Shown: positions 9,933 to 18,262 of the stretch, one piece after another | Layout: every line of letters begins with the position of its first letter | Numbering within the stretch: position 1 is the first letter of the stretch | Assembly (NCBI GenBank): GCA_965222825.1 | Contig: OZ244964.1 | Location: forward strand, 1,364,001-1,428,000 | From: G965207335 sp965222825 | Lineage (GTDB): Bacteria; Pseudomonadota; Gammaproteobacteria; PS1; Pseudothioglobaceae | DNA: 64,000 bases | Direction: 5' to 3' | Position numbers and translations under genes: made by a program | The notes under the pieces: model-generated | Told to the model about the DNA's origin: nothing | What the model saw: the letters and a program-made list of their open reading frames with translations, nothing else | The model's database searches: none

Positions 9933-10297
9933 TTATTTTTGATAGTTAAGAAAAATCCCATAACCACAATAAGCAACATCATATTTTTATTAAGTGCTTT
10001 TTGAATGGTTCTCTCTATATCGCTTTTAAGTAATTCAAATTTAGCTTCTAAGTCGGCTTTAAGTAATTCAAATTTAGCCTCTAATGCTAAAAATTTATTA
10101 TCTAACTCTATGACACCGTTAGTAACATTATTTAGTTTGCTATCTAAATGATTGATATGGTTATATTGTGATTTTAATAACAAAGTATTAATATCATCCT
10201 GACTGAGTGGTTTACCATCGCTGAATTTTTTTTCTATTTCTTTGATTTTAGGCTCAATCATTTCTAAGAGCATATCATCTACTTTAGTTTTATCCAT
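9929..10297 (-). CDS. small coiled-coil protein with C-terminal membrane anchor
   Basis: The product has 122 residues of unknown function. It is highly charged and predicted helical, with a tandem 11-residue repeat (LEAKFELLKAD followed by LEAKFELLKSD) near residues 72-93. It ends in a hydrophobic segment MMLLIVVMGFFLTI that looks like a tail anchor. The arrangement is like short DUF1640-type coiled-coil membrane proteins. It sits between the acetyltransferase and aminotransferase genes and overlaps the latter by 4 bases, so it is co-transcribed with sugar synthesis. Nothing in the sequence suggests an enzymatic role. The start has no strong Shine-Dalgarno that I could see. Confidence 0.7.
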   Translation of the reverse strand: MDKTKVDDMLLEMIEPKIKEIEKKFSDGKPLSQDDINTLLLKSQYNHINHLDSKLNNVTNGVIELDNKFLALEAKFELLKADLEAKFELLKSDIERTIQKALNKNMMLLIVVMGFFLTIKNN

Positions 10298-10349
10298 AAA
10301 ATTATTTTAATTTTAACAATTAACTAAATATAAATAACTATATTATACA

Positions 10350-10991
10350 CTATGCTTTGTTTTGATTGACGCTTACCTTTGAAGGTAGTGCAAAGACAAA
10401 ACTATGAGGTTTTAATGACTTAATTACTAATGATTTCATACCAATTACACTAAATTCTCCAATTTCAATACCTTGCATCAAAGTGCTTGCTACACCTATC
10501 ATTACATTATCTTTTATTACACAATTACCACCTATAAAAACTTGCGGGGCAATAGAGCAATTTGTGCTGATAATAACATCATGACCAATGTCAGCCTGAT
10601 GATTAAAAATACAATGATTACCAACCCTACTATCTGTTGAAATAATAACACTATGAGCAATATAAACCCCATCACCAATTTTAGCACTAACACTAACAAA
10701 TGCCTGTGGCGATACTAGAGATATAGCAGGTATGTTATGCTTGGTTAAAAAATTAATAATCATCTTTCGTGCCAACATACCCTCTTTATTTATTGCACCA
10801 ATAGCAATAATAACACCATCAAAATTGTCTTTTTGGGCTAATAACTCATCTAGGTAGCCTTTATATTGATAAGCAATATTACTCTTTTTATTAGCAAAAA
10901 TACCATAAATTTGATGCCCAAGCATTTCTGCTACTTCTATAACCTCTTTGGCAAATCCACCACCACCTATAATAGCTATTTTTTTAATCAC
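10350..10991 (-). CDS. sugar O/N-acyltransferase, NeuD/PglD family
   Basis: The 213-residue protein begins with a Rossmann-like sugar-nucleotide domain (IIGGGGFAKEVIEVAE at 7-22) and continues into a left-handed beta-helix of hexapeptide repeats (IGDGVYIAHSVIISTDSRVG and following). This is the two-domain layout of PglD and NeuD acyltransferases. PglD acetylates the 4-amino group of UDP-4-amino-sugars. It starts inside the acyl carrier protein gene (8-base overlap). That coupling raises the possibility that its donor is an acyl-ACP rather than acetyl-CoA, which is an inference. Confidence 0.85.
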   Translation of the reverse strand: MIKKIAIIGGGGFAKEVIEVAEMLGHQIYGIFANKKSNIAYQYKGYLDELLAQKDNFDGVIIAIGAINKEGMLARKMIINFLTKHNIPAISLVSPQAFVSVSAKIGDGVYIAHSVIISTDSRVGNHCIFNHQADIGHDVIISTNCSIAPQVFIGGNCVIKDNVMIGVASTLMQGIEIGEFSVIGMKSLVIKSLKPHSFVFALPSKVSVNQNKA

Positions 10992-11256
10992 TTACTTTAC
11001 CTTCTAAAAAATCCACTAAACTTGCAACGGTTTTAAATGGGGTGTTTATGGCATCCATTGATTTTTCATCTGCTACTTGAATATAACGACCATATTTTAA
11101 CTCTAGAGAGCTTTCTAATTCTAAAATTAAATCTAAAACTGTAACAGAATCTAACAATGCAAATAATGGTGTTTTGTCATCAATATTATCAAGCATATTA
11201 TTTTCTAATTCTTCATTAATTACTGCAATACATTCCAATACAATTTTTTTAACCAT
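10984..11256 (-). CDS. acyl carrier protein
   Basis: This small acidic four-helix carrier has the phosphopantetheine attachment motif LLDSVTVLDLILELE near residues 35-49; the serine of DS carries the prosthetic group. I chose the ATG at 11256 (90 residues), which overlaps the end of the FkbH gene, over an upstream in-frame TTG at 11268. It lies between FkbH and the PglD-like acyltransferase, overlapping both, so it is a dedicated carrier for this cluster rather than the fatty-acid ACP. In FkbH systems the ACP receives a glyceryl group from 1,3-bisphosphoglycerate, which fits this placement. Confidence 0.85.
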   Translation of the reverse strand: MVKKIVLECIAVINEELENNMLDNIDDKTPLFALLDSVTVLDLILELESSLELKYGRYIQVADEKSMDAINTPFKTVASLVDFLEGKVSD

Positions 11257-12817
11257 TAACAACCTCAATATAAGTTACATTTTTTACTTGCTTTTGTAAA
11301 TTATAGAGCGTGTATTGCTTATTGTGTTTAATAACTTCAAAATCAAAATTATCGTATAATTTACTAACTTGCTGATTTTTTGCAGTGCTTATATATTTTG
11401 CTTGCAGTGGTAGTTTAGTATGCTTAGAAACTAAATATAAAATTTTTTGCTCCAAGTTGCGACCTAATACACGACAACTCATTAAAAATGAATCAATCAT
11501 ATTATCTTTAATAATAACCACAGCTATTAACCCTAAATCACCAAATTTATCTTTAAGAGAAAAACTAAATAATTTATGGTGTTGAATAATTTCTAAAACC
11601 TCAGTCTCACTATATCTTTTAGTTGTTAAATTAAACTGATTAGTTTTGTTGATTAATTGGGCAATACGCTTTATTTGAGAGGCTTGATTGATTGAATAAT
11701 GTAATTTCATTGCAATACTTTTTAAATAATTATCCAATGAATTAAACTTATTTTTAGCAACTACACGCTTATTTTGTGCTTGATATTGGGTAGTTTTTAG
11801 CTTGTCTTCAGTGCTAATAGATAAACTTTTTAATACTGGAATACTATCTATTAAATCTAAATTAGTAATTATATTATCAGTAGATATTTTGATACCATCA
11901 ATACCTAGATTATCTTTAACTTCATTTAATTCAAAATCACTATCATCAAAAAACAGCATACTATCTAAACCAATATTTAATTCATTGGCAATTTCTCTTA
12001 TATTGATACTTTTAGCGTGCCAATTGACTTTTTTAATAATAAAATCATTCCAAGAAAGAGGCATATTTTTATTATCAAAAACTTCTTTAACATCAGATAA
12101 ATTATTTTTACTGACTATTGCTAATAGTAATCCACTATTTTGTAAATATTTTAATTTTTTTTGAAAAAAACGATAAATAATACCAGGGTAATTTTTATCA
12201 ATAGCAATGCCTTCAATACCATCTTCGCCTATAATTCCGCCCCACAAGGTATTATCAGCATCTAATATTAATAGTTTTTTTCTAATATTACTAAATAAGT
12301 TAATTTTATCATAAATGCCATTAGCAATAACTAAGAAGGCCTTTTTTGTCCAAGGTGTTTGAAATAAAAAACTATTTTTAGCATTGTAGAAATTTTTATA
12401 GCCAGTATAATTAACCAGTTGGTAAATATTCAAAATAGCAACATCACCAATTTGAACAAATTCCTCAATTCTAGCATTAATATCTAGTAATTTTTGGTAT
12501 TCCTTTATATTTAAGCTACTATTAATATCTAAAAAATTACTAGCAATATTAGATATGATAATCTTTGTTTTGTTGTTTTTACGAAATAATTTTAATAATA
12601 ATTTTAATTCATTAAATTTAGTATTAGCACTATCATCTAAGAAACCATCATTAGCATAATAATTTATATCTAGTAAAATTACTAAATAATCTACTTTTGT
12701 GTTGCTACTTAGAGTTTGAGTAATTGTGTCTATATCAAAATACTCGCATTTATACTCTTTTAATAAACGATTAATGGGTTTTGTAATAGTATTTGATAAG
12801 AAAGCTATAGTTTGCAC
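11249..12817 (-). CDS. FkbH-like HAD-IIIC protein, glyceryl-ACP synthase type
   Basis: FkbH-family enzymes take the glyceryl group of 1,3-bisphosphoglycerate, remove phosphate and load it on an ACP. The 522-residue protein has an N-terminal SGNH-like half and a HAD domain with the hallmark LDADNTLWGGIIGEDG at about 185-200, where the two aspartates are catalytic. A FFDDSDFELNEV segment follows near 290, and the C-terminal part resembles GNAT-like regions of the family. The GTG start overlaps the PglC-like stop in a TAGTG junction. Its end overlaps the ACP start. Such FkbH-ACP pairs occur in surface-polysaccharide loci; here it probably supplies an acyl group for the amino sugar. Confidence 0.88.
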   Translation of the reverse strand: MQTIAFLSNTITKPINRLLKEYKCEYFDIDTITQTLSSNTKVDYLVILLDINYYANDGFLDDSANTKFNELKLLLKLFRKNNKTKIIISNIASNFLDINSSLNIKEYQKLLDINARIEEFVQIGDVAILNIYQLVNYTGYKNFYNAKNSFLFQTPWTKKAFLVIANGIYDKINLFSNIRKKLLILDADNTLWGGIIGEDGIEGIAIDKNYPGIIYRFFQKKLKYLQNSGLLLAIVSKNNLSDVKEVFDNKNMPLSWNDFIIKKVNWHAKSINIREIANELNIGLDSMLFFDDSDFELNEVKDNLGIDGIKISTDNIITNLDLIDSIPVLKSLSISTEDKLKTTQYQAQNKRVVAKNKFNSLDNYLKSIAMKLHYSINQASQIKRIAQLINKTNQFNLTTKRYSETEVLEIIQHHKLFSFSLKDKFGDLGLIAVVIIKDNMIDSFLMSCRVLGRNLEQKILYLVSKHTKLPLQAKYISTAKNQQVSKLYDNFDFEVIKHNKQYTLYNLQKQVKNVTYIEVVNG

Positions 12818-13440
12818 TATTTATTTCCAGTAAAAGGTGGCATTGTTATATTATTACTAGCAGATATACCCTCTCTAATAAATACCTTCTTAATAGTTAG
12901 CAATAAAATTTTTACATCCAGCCAAAATGAGCGATTATCTACATACCAAACATCTAACTTAAATTTTTGTTGCCAGTTGATAGCATTTCTGCCGTTTACT
13001 TGTGCCCAGCCTGTTAATCCTGGTTTGACATTATGGCGTTTATTTTGCTCCTTATTATAAAGTGGCAAATATTGTGTTAATAAGGGTCGTGGACCTATAA
13101 AATTAATGTCATTTTTTAGAATATTAAATAAACTAGGCAATTCGTCTAAGCTAGTAGAGCGTAAAAATAAGCCAAATTTTGATAATCTAAGGTTATCGTT
13201 TAGTAAATTATCGTTACTATCTTTGTTATTATTCATTGTGCGAAATTTATACAAAACAAATAATTTGGTGTTTAGCCCGGGTCTTTGTTGTTTAAATATT
13301 ACTGGACTACCAAGAAAATAACGCACCAACAAAGCCAGTATTAAATATACAGGGGCTAACAATAGTATTATTAATAATGTTATTATTTTATTTATAAACA
13401 CAAATAGTAAATAGCTAGATGTAAAGGGCTGATTATACAT
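12817..13440 (-). CDS. phosphoglycosyl transferase, PglC/WcaJ-type sugar transferase
   Basis: This enzyme starts a glycan by moving a sugar phosphate from its UDP-sugar to undecaprenyl phosphate at the inner membrane. The 207-residue size matches the minimal PglC form. A membrane-embedded helix (about 14-40) is followed by KQQRPGLNTKLF, YKFRTMN, SLDELPSLFNILKND, GPRPLL and KPGLTGWAQVNGRN, all hallmarks of the family including the Asp-Glu catalytic dyad in LDELP. It lies 15 bases after the carbonic anhydrase gene and is translationally coupled to FkbH. With the PglF-, PglE- and PglD-like genes it completes a bacillosamine-type initiation set. Confidence 0.92.
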   Translation of the reverse strand: MYNQPFTSSYLLFVFINKIITLLIILLLAPVYLILALLVRYFLGSPVIFKQQRPGLNTKLFVLYKFRTMNNNKDSNDNLLNDNLRLSKFGLFLRSTSLDELPSLFNILKNDINFIGPRPLLTQYLPLYNKEQNKRHNVKPGLTGWAQVNGRNAINWQQKFKLDVWYVDNRSFWLDVKILLLTIKKVFIREGISASNNITMPPFTGNK

Positions 13441-13455
13441 AAAATAACTAGGTTT

Positions 13456-14058
13456 CTAAATAAAACCTACTACGCCAGTAGCTAAATCATACTCAGCACC
13501 TATTATTATTAATTGTTTACTATTAACTTTTTGTTGTAATATTTCTGATTTTTTATATAATTTGTTTACAGAATTTTTAATATTAGCTCTTATAGATTCA
13601 TTGATTAACTCATTTTCTGATAATGTTTTTTTCATTGATAATTTTACCGATGGTGCTATGCGTTTAGTTATTGAATATATGTTTTCTGATACAATCTTTT
13701 TACCTTTAAGTTTATCAATAGTAGCTATTATAGCACCACAATAAGAGTGCCCTAAAACTAATACCAGAGGTGAGTTATATGATGATACTGCAAATTCTAC
13801 ACTACCTATTTGTGATGGGGCAACAATATTGCCAGCAATACGAATAATAAATAAATCTCCAAAGCTTTGGTCAAAAATAGTCTCAACTGGAACCCTAGAA
13901 TCAGCACAAGATAAAATAACAGCGAATGGTTTTTGTGCCTTTGGTATTTCTTCTTTTCCAGTAGGTAAGAATTTATTTACCAAACTTTTCCCTTGAATAA
14001 ACCTATTATTGCCATCAATTAGTGCTTGTTTTGCTTGTTGTATAGATATTTTACTCAT
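13456..14058 (-). CDS. beta-class carbonic anhydrase
   Basis: This zinc enzyme converts CO2 and bicarbonate. Ligand motifs are clear: ILSCADSRVPVE (Cys with the Asp-Arg dyad) and LGHSYCGAI (His and Cys). The reading frame opens at 14082, but MSKISIQQAK starting at 14058 is a more credible start. That leaves about 200 residues, normal for the family, and a short overlap with the end of hemE. There is no signal peptide, so it is cytoplasmic. Coupling to hemE is probably only positional. Confidence 0.92.
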   Translation of the reverse strand: MSKISIQQAKQALIDGNNRFIQGKSLVNKFLPTGKEEIPKAQKPFAVILSCADSRVPVETIFDQSFGDLFIIRIAGNIVAPSQIGSVEFAVSSYNSPLVLVLGHSYCGAIIATIDKLKGKKIVSENIYSITKRIAPSVKLSMKKTLSENELINESIRANIKNSVNKLYKKSEILQQKVNSKQLIIIGAEYDLATGVVGFI

Positions 14059-15091
14059 AATTATAATTATGCACAGCATCAATCAATACTTTAACATGTT
14101 CTGGATTAACATCAGGAGATATGCCGTGCCCTAAATTAAATATATGCCCAGTAGTGGAATTGAATTGGTGTAAGATTTTTCTTACCTCTTTGGTAATAGT
14201 TTGTGGTGGTGCATATAATGCACAGGGATCTAAATTGCCTTGTAGTGCTACTTTATTACCAACGCGTTTTTTAGCATCTGCTAGCTCAATATTCCAATCT
14301 AGCCCAATAGCATCGCAAGTAGTGTTAGCTATTTGTTCTAAATACGCTCCACCTCCTTTGGTAAATAAGGTAATAGGGATATATTTATTATTAAATTTTC
14401 TATTAATTCCTAAAACTATTTTTTGCATATATTGTAAAGAAAAATCCTGATAATGCTCTTTATTTAATAACCCACCCCAAGTATCAAACACCATAACAGA
14501 ATCAGCACCAGCTATTATTTGCTCGTTTAAATAATCAATAACTGCATCGCTAATAAGTCCTAGTAATTTGTGCATATCTTTAGGGCTTTCATACATTAAC
14601 CCTTTTACCTTAGCAAATGTTTTGCTTGCACCTCCCTCTACCATATATGTTGCCAAAGTCCATGGGCTACCAGAAAACCCTATTAATGGCACTTTATTAT
14701 GAAGATTTTTTTTAATTAGTGTTATAGCATCAAAAACATACGATAGGCTACTCATATCTGGTTTTATCAAGTTATGTATTTGCGAGTGGTTATTTATTGT
14801 AGTTTTAAATTTAGGACCTTCGCCATCTACAAAATACAAACCCAAGCCCATAGCATCAGGAATGGTAAGAATATCTGAGAATAAAATAGCAGCGTCTAAA
14901 TCAAATCTATCAATGGGTTGTAGTGTTACCTCACATGCTAGTTCTGGAGTTTTACAAAGGTTTAGAAAACTACCAGCTTTTTTTCTAGTAGCACGGTATT
15001 CAGGTAAATAACGCCCAGCTTGACGCATAATCCACACAGGGGTTCTTGCTACTGGTTTTTTTAATAAGGCATTAATATAATCAAAAGACAT
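14051..15091 (-). CDS. hemE: uroporphyrinogen decarboxylase
   Basis: HemE removes four carboxyl groups from uroporphyrinogen III to give coproporphyrinogen III in haem synthesis. The 346-residue protein has the two family signatures: PVWIMRQAGRYLPEYR near residues 17-32 and GFSGSPWTLATYMVEGG near 137-153. FDTWGG near 205 and a C-terminal NLGHGISPDVNPEHV are also typical. Length is normal. It starts 23 bases after rpmE ends and probably leads a long minus-strand transcription unit into carbonic anhydrase and the sugar genes. Confidence 0.96.
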   Translation of the reverse strand: MSFDYINALLKKPVARTPVWIMRQAGRYLPEYRATRKKAGSFLNLCKTPELACEVTLQPIDRFDLDAAILFSDILTIPDAMGLGLYFVDGEGPKFKTTINNHSQIHNLIKPDMSSLSYVFDAITLIKKNLHNKVPLIGFSGSPWTLATYMVEGGASKTFAKVKGLMYESPKDMHKLLGLISDAVIDYLNEQIIAGADSVMVFDTWGGLLNKEHYQDFSLQYMQKIVLGINRKFNNKYIPITLFTKGGGAYLEQIANTTCDAIGLDWNIELADAKKRVGNKVALQGNLDPCALYAPPQTITKEVRKILHQFNSTTGHIFNLGHGISPDVNPEHVKVLIDAVHNYNYE

Positions 15092-15114
15092 ATGTTGCCT
15101 CTTATAATGGAATT

Positions 15115-15327
15115 TTAACGCTTAAATGCTTTATAACGATTTTTGAACTTCTCAACACGACCTGCTGTATCAACAATTTTTTGTTTACCAGTATAAAATG
15201 GGTGGCATTTTGAGCATACATCTAGTAAAACCTTGTCTTTATTTATAGTAGATTTCGTAACAAAACTATTGCCACAACTACAAACCATTGTTGTCTCATT
15301 ATAATTAGGATGTATATCTGCTTTCAT
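15115..15327 (-). CDS. rpmE: 50S ribosomal protein L31
   Basis: This 70-residue ribosomal protein belongs to the zinc-binding type, with four cysteines in CSCGNSF (near 17-19) and CSKCHPFYTGKQK (near 38-41). The DxxGRVEKFKNRYK C-terminus is typical. It stands alone upstream of hemE. The intergenic DNA to the right probably holds its promoter. Confidence 0.96.
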   Translation of the reverse strand: MKADIHPNYNETTMVCSCGNSFVTKSTINKDKVLLDVCSKCHPFYTGKQKIVDTAGRVEKFKNRYKAFKR

Positions 15328-15488
15328 AAGTATTTGATAATAAATGCCGATATTATACTATATTTAATGAACTTATACATAAAAAAAATATTCTAAAATA
15401 TAATTGTAATGTTAAAATAGACATACAAAGTATGCTAGATAGTTTTTAAGGTTATGTGAGGTAATTATAAAAGGCTAATTATTAGATT

Positions 15489-15749
15489 ATGACACAACAC
15501 GCCAATAATAGAACTTTTGAAAATATAAAAAATTACTTTAATAACCTTGATTCTGATTATAGTAATTTTAATAATTCTAATGATATTTGCACACCATTAG
15601 AATGTGTTAAAACTATGGTAGATACTATGCCATCTATTTTTTGGAATAAAGAGGATATTAAAGTTTTAGATAGTTGTTGTGGTAACGGCAATTTTCATAG
15701 TTATATAGCTATGAAAACTAAATTAAAAAATCAGACTAAAGCACATTAG
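15489..15749 (+). pseudogene. N-terminal fragment of an N6-adenine DNA methyltransferase
   Basis: The 86-residue ORF reads smoothly into the SAM-binding motif I of DNA methylases (VLDSCCGNGNF, D61) after a CTPLECVKTMVD segment typical of type II adenine methylases. It stops about 16 residues later. The catalytic NPPY/NPPF motif and the rest of the fold are missing, so this is a remnant. It opens a region of about 1.3 kb with little coding content, which looks like a decayed accessory insertion between rpmE and the heptose operon. Confidence 0.7.
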
Positions 15750-15848
15750 CCTTAGTGCTAACAAGAAACTGTTAAATTCGCACTTAATCTAAATGTGCAG
15801 GTTCAAAAAAACGACTAAAAAATATTATACAAAAAAGGAGAAAAAACC

Positions 15849-16046
15849 ATGCCAATAATGATGTCTAATACCTACGATGCTTTTATTGAAGCTGGGGTTA
15901 GTAAGGATACTGCTAAAGCTGCCGCAGAAGAAGCAGCTAACTTAACAAATAGATTAACAAAATTAGAGATTATGCTCAGTGTAGTAATTGCTGGAGTTAG
16001 TCTTTTAATTGGCGGAATGAGTTATATTATTACATTGTTGCACTAG
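15849..16046 (+). CDS. small coiled-coil membrane protein, DUF1640-like
   Basis: The product has 65 residues. The N-terminal half (YDAFIEAGVSKDTAKAAAEE) resembles the start of short DUF1640/coiled-coil proteins. It is followed by a helical linker and one transmembrane helix (about 41-63, VVIAGVSLLIGGMSYIITLL). A good Shine-Dalgarno (AAGGAG) lies 8 bases before the ATG, supporting expression. It sits in the decayed region between the methylase fragment and hldE. Function unknown; such proteins are often found beside toxin or mobile-element genes, but no partner is intact here. Confidence 0.65.
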   Translation: MPIMMSNTYDAFIEAGVSKDTAKAAAEEAANLTNRLTKLEIMLSVVIAGVSLLIGGMSYIITLLH

Positions 16047-16831
16047 CGGTGAGACTGTAAAGGAACTTAGACGAGCTAGTAAAAATTAGATAAAATTTGT
16101 CTGCTTGTGAGGCATAAAATGCAACTCCTAATATCGCTAAGGGTAAGTTTTAGGGAATAATTAGAGAATTTAAGGTCATAGTAATTTATTTTAGAAAAGC
16201 ACTTAACAAAGCATTCCACCTGACCTAGACGCGACAGGTAGTTTGGTCATTATGTACAAATAAGGAGAAAAATAAATTAATATTAACGAATACATACTAT
16301 TATTATCATTAGCAGTAATTGTGGTAGGTTGGTTTATAAATAGCAACTTACAAATAAAACATGAAATCATTAAAAAAAACAAACACTTTTTAAAGTATTT
16401 TCAAGAACTTACACGGCAAAATATAAATGTCATTGCTTGCTATGTATATTATATTTAAGAATAAAAAATAATCCCTATTACTTGCTTACAAATTACAAGT
16501 GATATTATAGCAATATGATAGATGCAGTAAGAGTTTTATGGGATTTTAGGTTAGAAAGTTCCGTTGGAGGTTAAGCCTCCGTTATAATATTGGCAGTTGT
16601 TCTATGTGTGGTAAGGTATTTTAGGGTTTTTGGAGGTTAAACATCTGTTTTAACCGATTATAAAGAGAGTTACGGAAATTTACCAATAGGATGTGGACAG
16701 AAGTAAAACAAAATTAAGAAAAGATACTTACTCTAAAAAGCAATTAAAATAAAAATTTAAATTGCTAAGTGTGTAAGTTTTTGCATATTTAAGTATATAA
16801 TTCCCTGAGAATTACACATCTATAAAACTTT
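16047..16831. other. 785-base region with little coding content
   Basis: No long ORF on either strand. It holds a possible 60-codon ORF (16276-16458), short hairpins such as ACCTG...CAGGT near 16218-16240 and GGAGG-TTAAG-CCTCC near 16566-16580, and two similar segments with GGAGGTTAA (16566 and 16640). With the truncated methylase upstream it looks like a decayed accessory insertion. I see no recognisable transposase, tRNA or attachment site. Confidence 0.5.
16276..16458 (+). CDS. possible small membrane protein with ATT start
   Basis: A 60-codon frame begins with ATT directly after an in-frame TAA. It is preceded at 8 bases by a strong GGAG Shine-Dalgarno (AAGGAGAAAAA, the same context as the gene at 15849). 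The peptide has one hydrophobic helix (YILLLSLAVIVVGWFI) followed by a basic tail. ATT is a rare start codon, known mainly from infC. The frame could instead be a remnant that lost its ATG. Confidence 0.3.
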   Translation: MNINEYILLLSLAVIVVGWFINSNLQIKHEIIKKNKHFLKYFQELTRQNINVIACYVYYI

Positions 16832-18262
16832 TTAACCTTTTATTTTATTAATAATATTGCTAGTGCTTTTATTGGCTACAAAATCAACTATAGCAACTTT
16901 TTTTGCTACATTACTACCAATTATGGTTTTATTTTTGTAATCCCCGCCTTTTACTAACACATCTGGTTTAATAGATTTTATTAAATTATATGGCGTGTCT
17001 TCATCAAAAATTACCACAAAATCAACCATTTTTAAAGACGCTAATATGCACGCTCTATCTAGTTCATTATTTATAGGTCGGTTATTACCTTTTAAATTAC
17101 TAACAGAGGAATCAGAGTTTAATGCTACTATTAATTTATCACCATAGCTACTTGCTTGTTGTAAATATTTAATATGACCTGCGTGTAATAAGTCAAAACA
17201 GCCATTGGTAAAGACAATTTTTTGTGAGTTTTGTTTTAATTTTTTACTTGTAGCAATTATTTCTTTTATAGTTTGAATATTATTAGCATTGTTTTGATAA
17301 ATATTTGCTTGATAATCATTAATTTGTGCTAAATTTACACTAGCACTACCTATTTTACCTACTACAATACCTGCTGCTAAATTGGCAAATTTAATAGCAT
17401 TATCAATATTATCATCTATGGCTAGTGCAAAACCTAACGCTGCTAAAACACTATCTCCAGCACCAGTTACATCATATACCTCTCTTGTTTTTGTTGGATA
17501 AATAATCAATTTATTATCTTTGGACAATATAGCAATACCATCTTCGCTAAGGGTTGTTAGTGCTAGTTTAAGATTGCAGTTATTTTTTATCAAAAGCATA
17601 GCCTTAGTTAAAGACTCTGTGTCTGATATTTGCATATTGCTAGCAATTATTAACTCTTTTTTATTAGGGGTTAATAAATATGCCTTATTGTATTTTGTAT
17701 AGTCATAACCTTTGGGGTCAGCCAAGACTTTTTTATTATTTTTATTGCCAATATCAATTAATGCTCTAGTAAGATTAGCAGTAAAAACACCTTTGCCATA
17801 ATCTGATAATAAAATTATTTCATAATTAGCAATATTTTTAGTAAAAGTTTTAACTATAAAATTAGCACTTTCTGTGCTAATATCGTGGGTTGTTTCATTG
17901 TCATAACGAATTACTTGTTGTTTTTGTGCTAATATGCGGGTTTTTTTTGAAGTTTTACGGTTTTTCTCAGTAACTAAAAATTCGCTAGTTATATTTAACG
18001 ATTTTAACATTGAGATTAACTCATATGATGCAACATCATCGCCAATAACACTTAAAATATCAACGCTAGCACCTAAGGATTTTAAATTATTTAACACATT
18101 ACCTGCTCCACCTAAAACGCTAAGGTTTTTATCAATATTAACAACAGGAACAGGTGCCTCAGGAGATATTTTTTCACAAGAGCCAGACAAATAATTATCA
18201 ATCATTAAATCGCCAACTACTAAAATCTTTGGCTGTTTTTTATAATTATTTATATTTAGCAT
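16832..18262 (-). CDS. hldE: bifunctional heptose-7-phosphate kinase / heptose-1-phosphate adenylyltransferase
   Basis: HldE catalyses two steps of ADP-heptose synthesis for the LPS inner core. The 476-residue protein has the gammaproteobacterial fusion. Residues 1-320 are a PfkB/ribokinase domain with GGAGNVLNNL near 52 and DVTGAGDSVLAALG near 264. Residues about 345-476 are a nucleotidyltransferase with FTNGCFDLLHAGH containing the HxGH site. It overlaps the end of hldD by 17 bases, so gmhB, hldD and hldE form one operon covering most of the pathway. Confidence 0.95.
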   Translation of the reverse strand: MLNINNYKKQPKILVVGDLMIDNYLSGSCEKISPEAPVPVVNIDKNLSVLGGAGNVLNNLKSLGASVDILSVIGDDVASYELISMLKSLNITSEFLVTEKNRKTSKKTRILAQKQQVIRYDNETTHDISTESANFIVKTFTKNIANYEIILLSDYGKGVFTANLTRALIDIGNKNNKKVLADPKGYDYTKYNKAYLLTPNKKELIIASNMQISDTESLTKAMLLIKNNCNLKLALTTLSEDGIAILSKDNKLIIYPTKTREVYDVTGAGDSVLAALGFALAIDDNIDNAIKFANLAAGIVVGKIGSASVNLAQINDYQANIYQNNANNIQTIKEIIATSKKLKQNSQKIVFTNGCFDLLHAGHIKYLQQASSYGDKLIVALNSDSSVSNLKGNNRPINNELDRACILASLKMVDFVVIFDEDTPYNLIKSIKPDVLVKGGDYKNKTIIGSNVAKKVAIVDFVANKSTSNIINKIKG

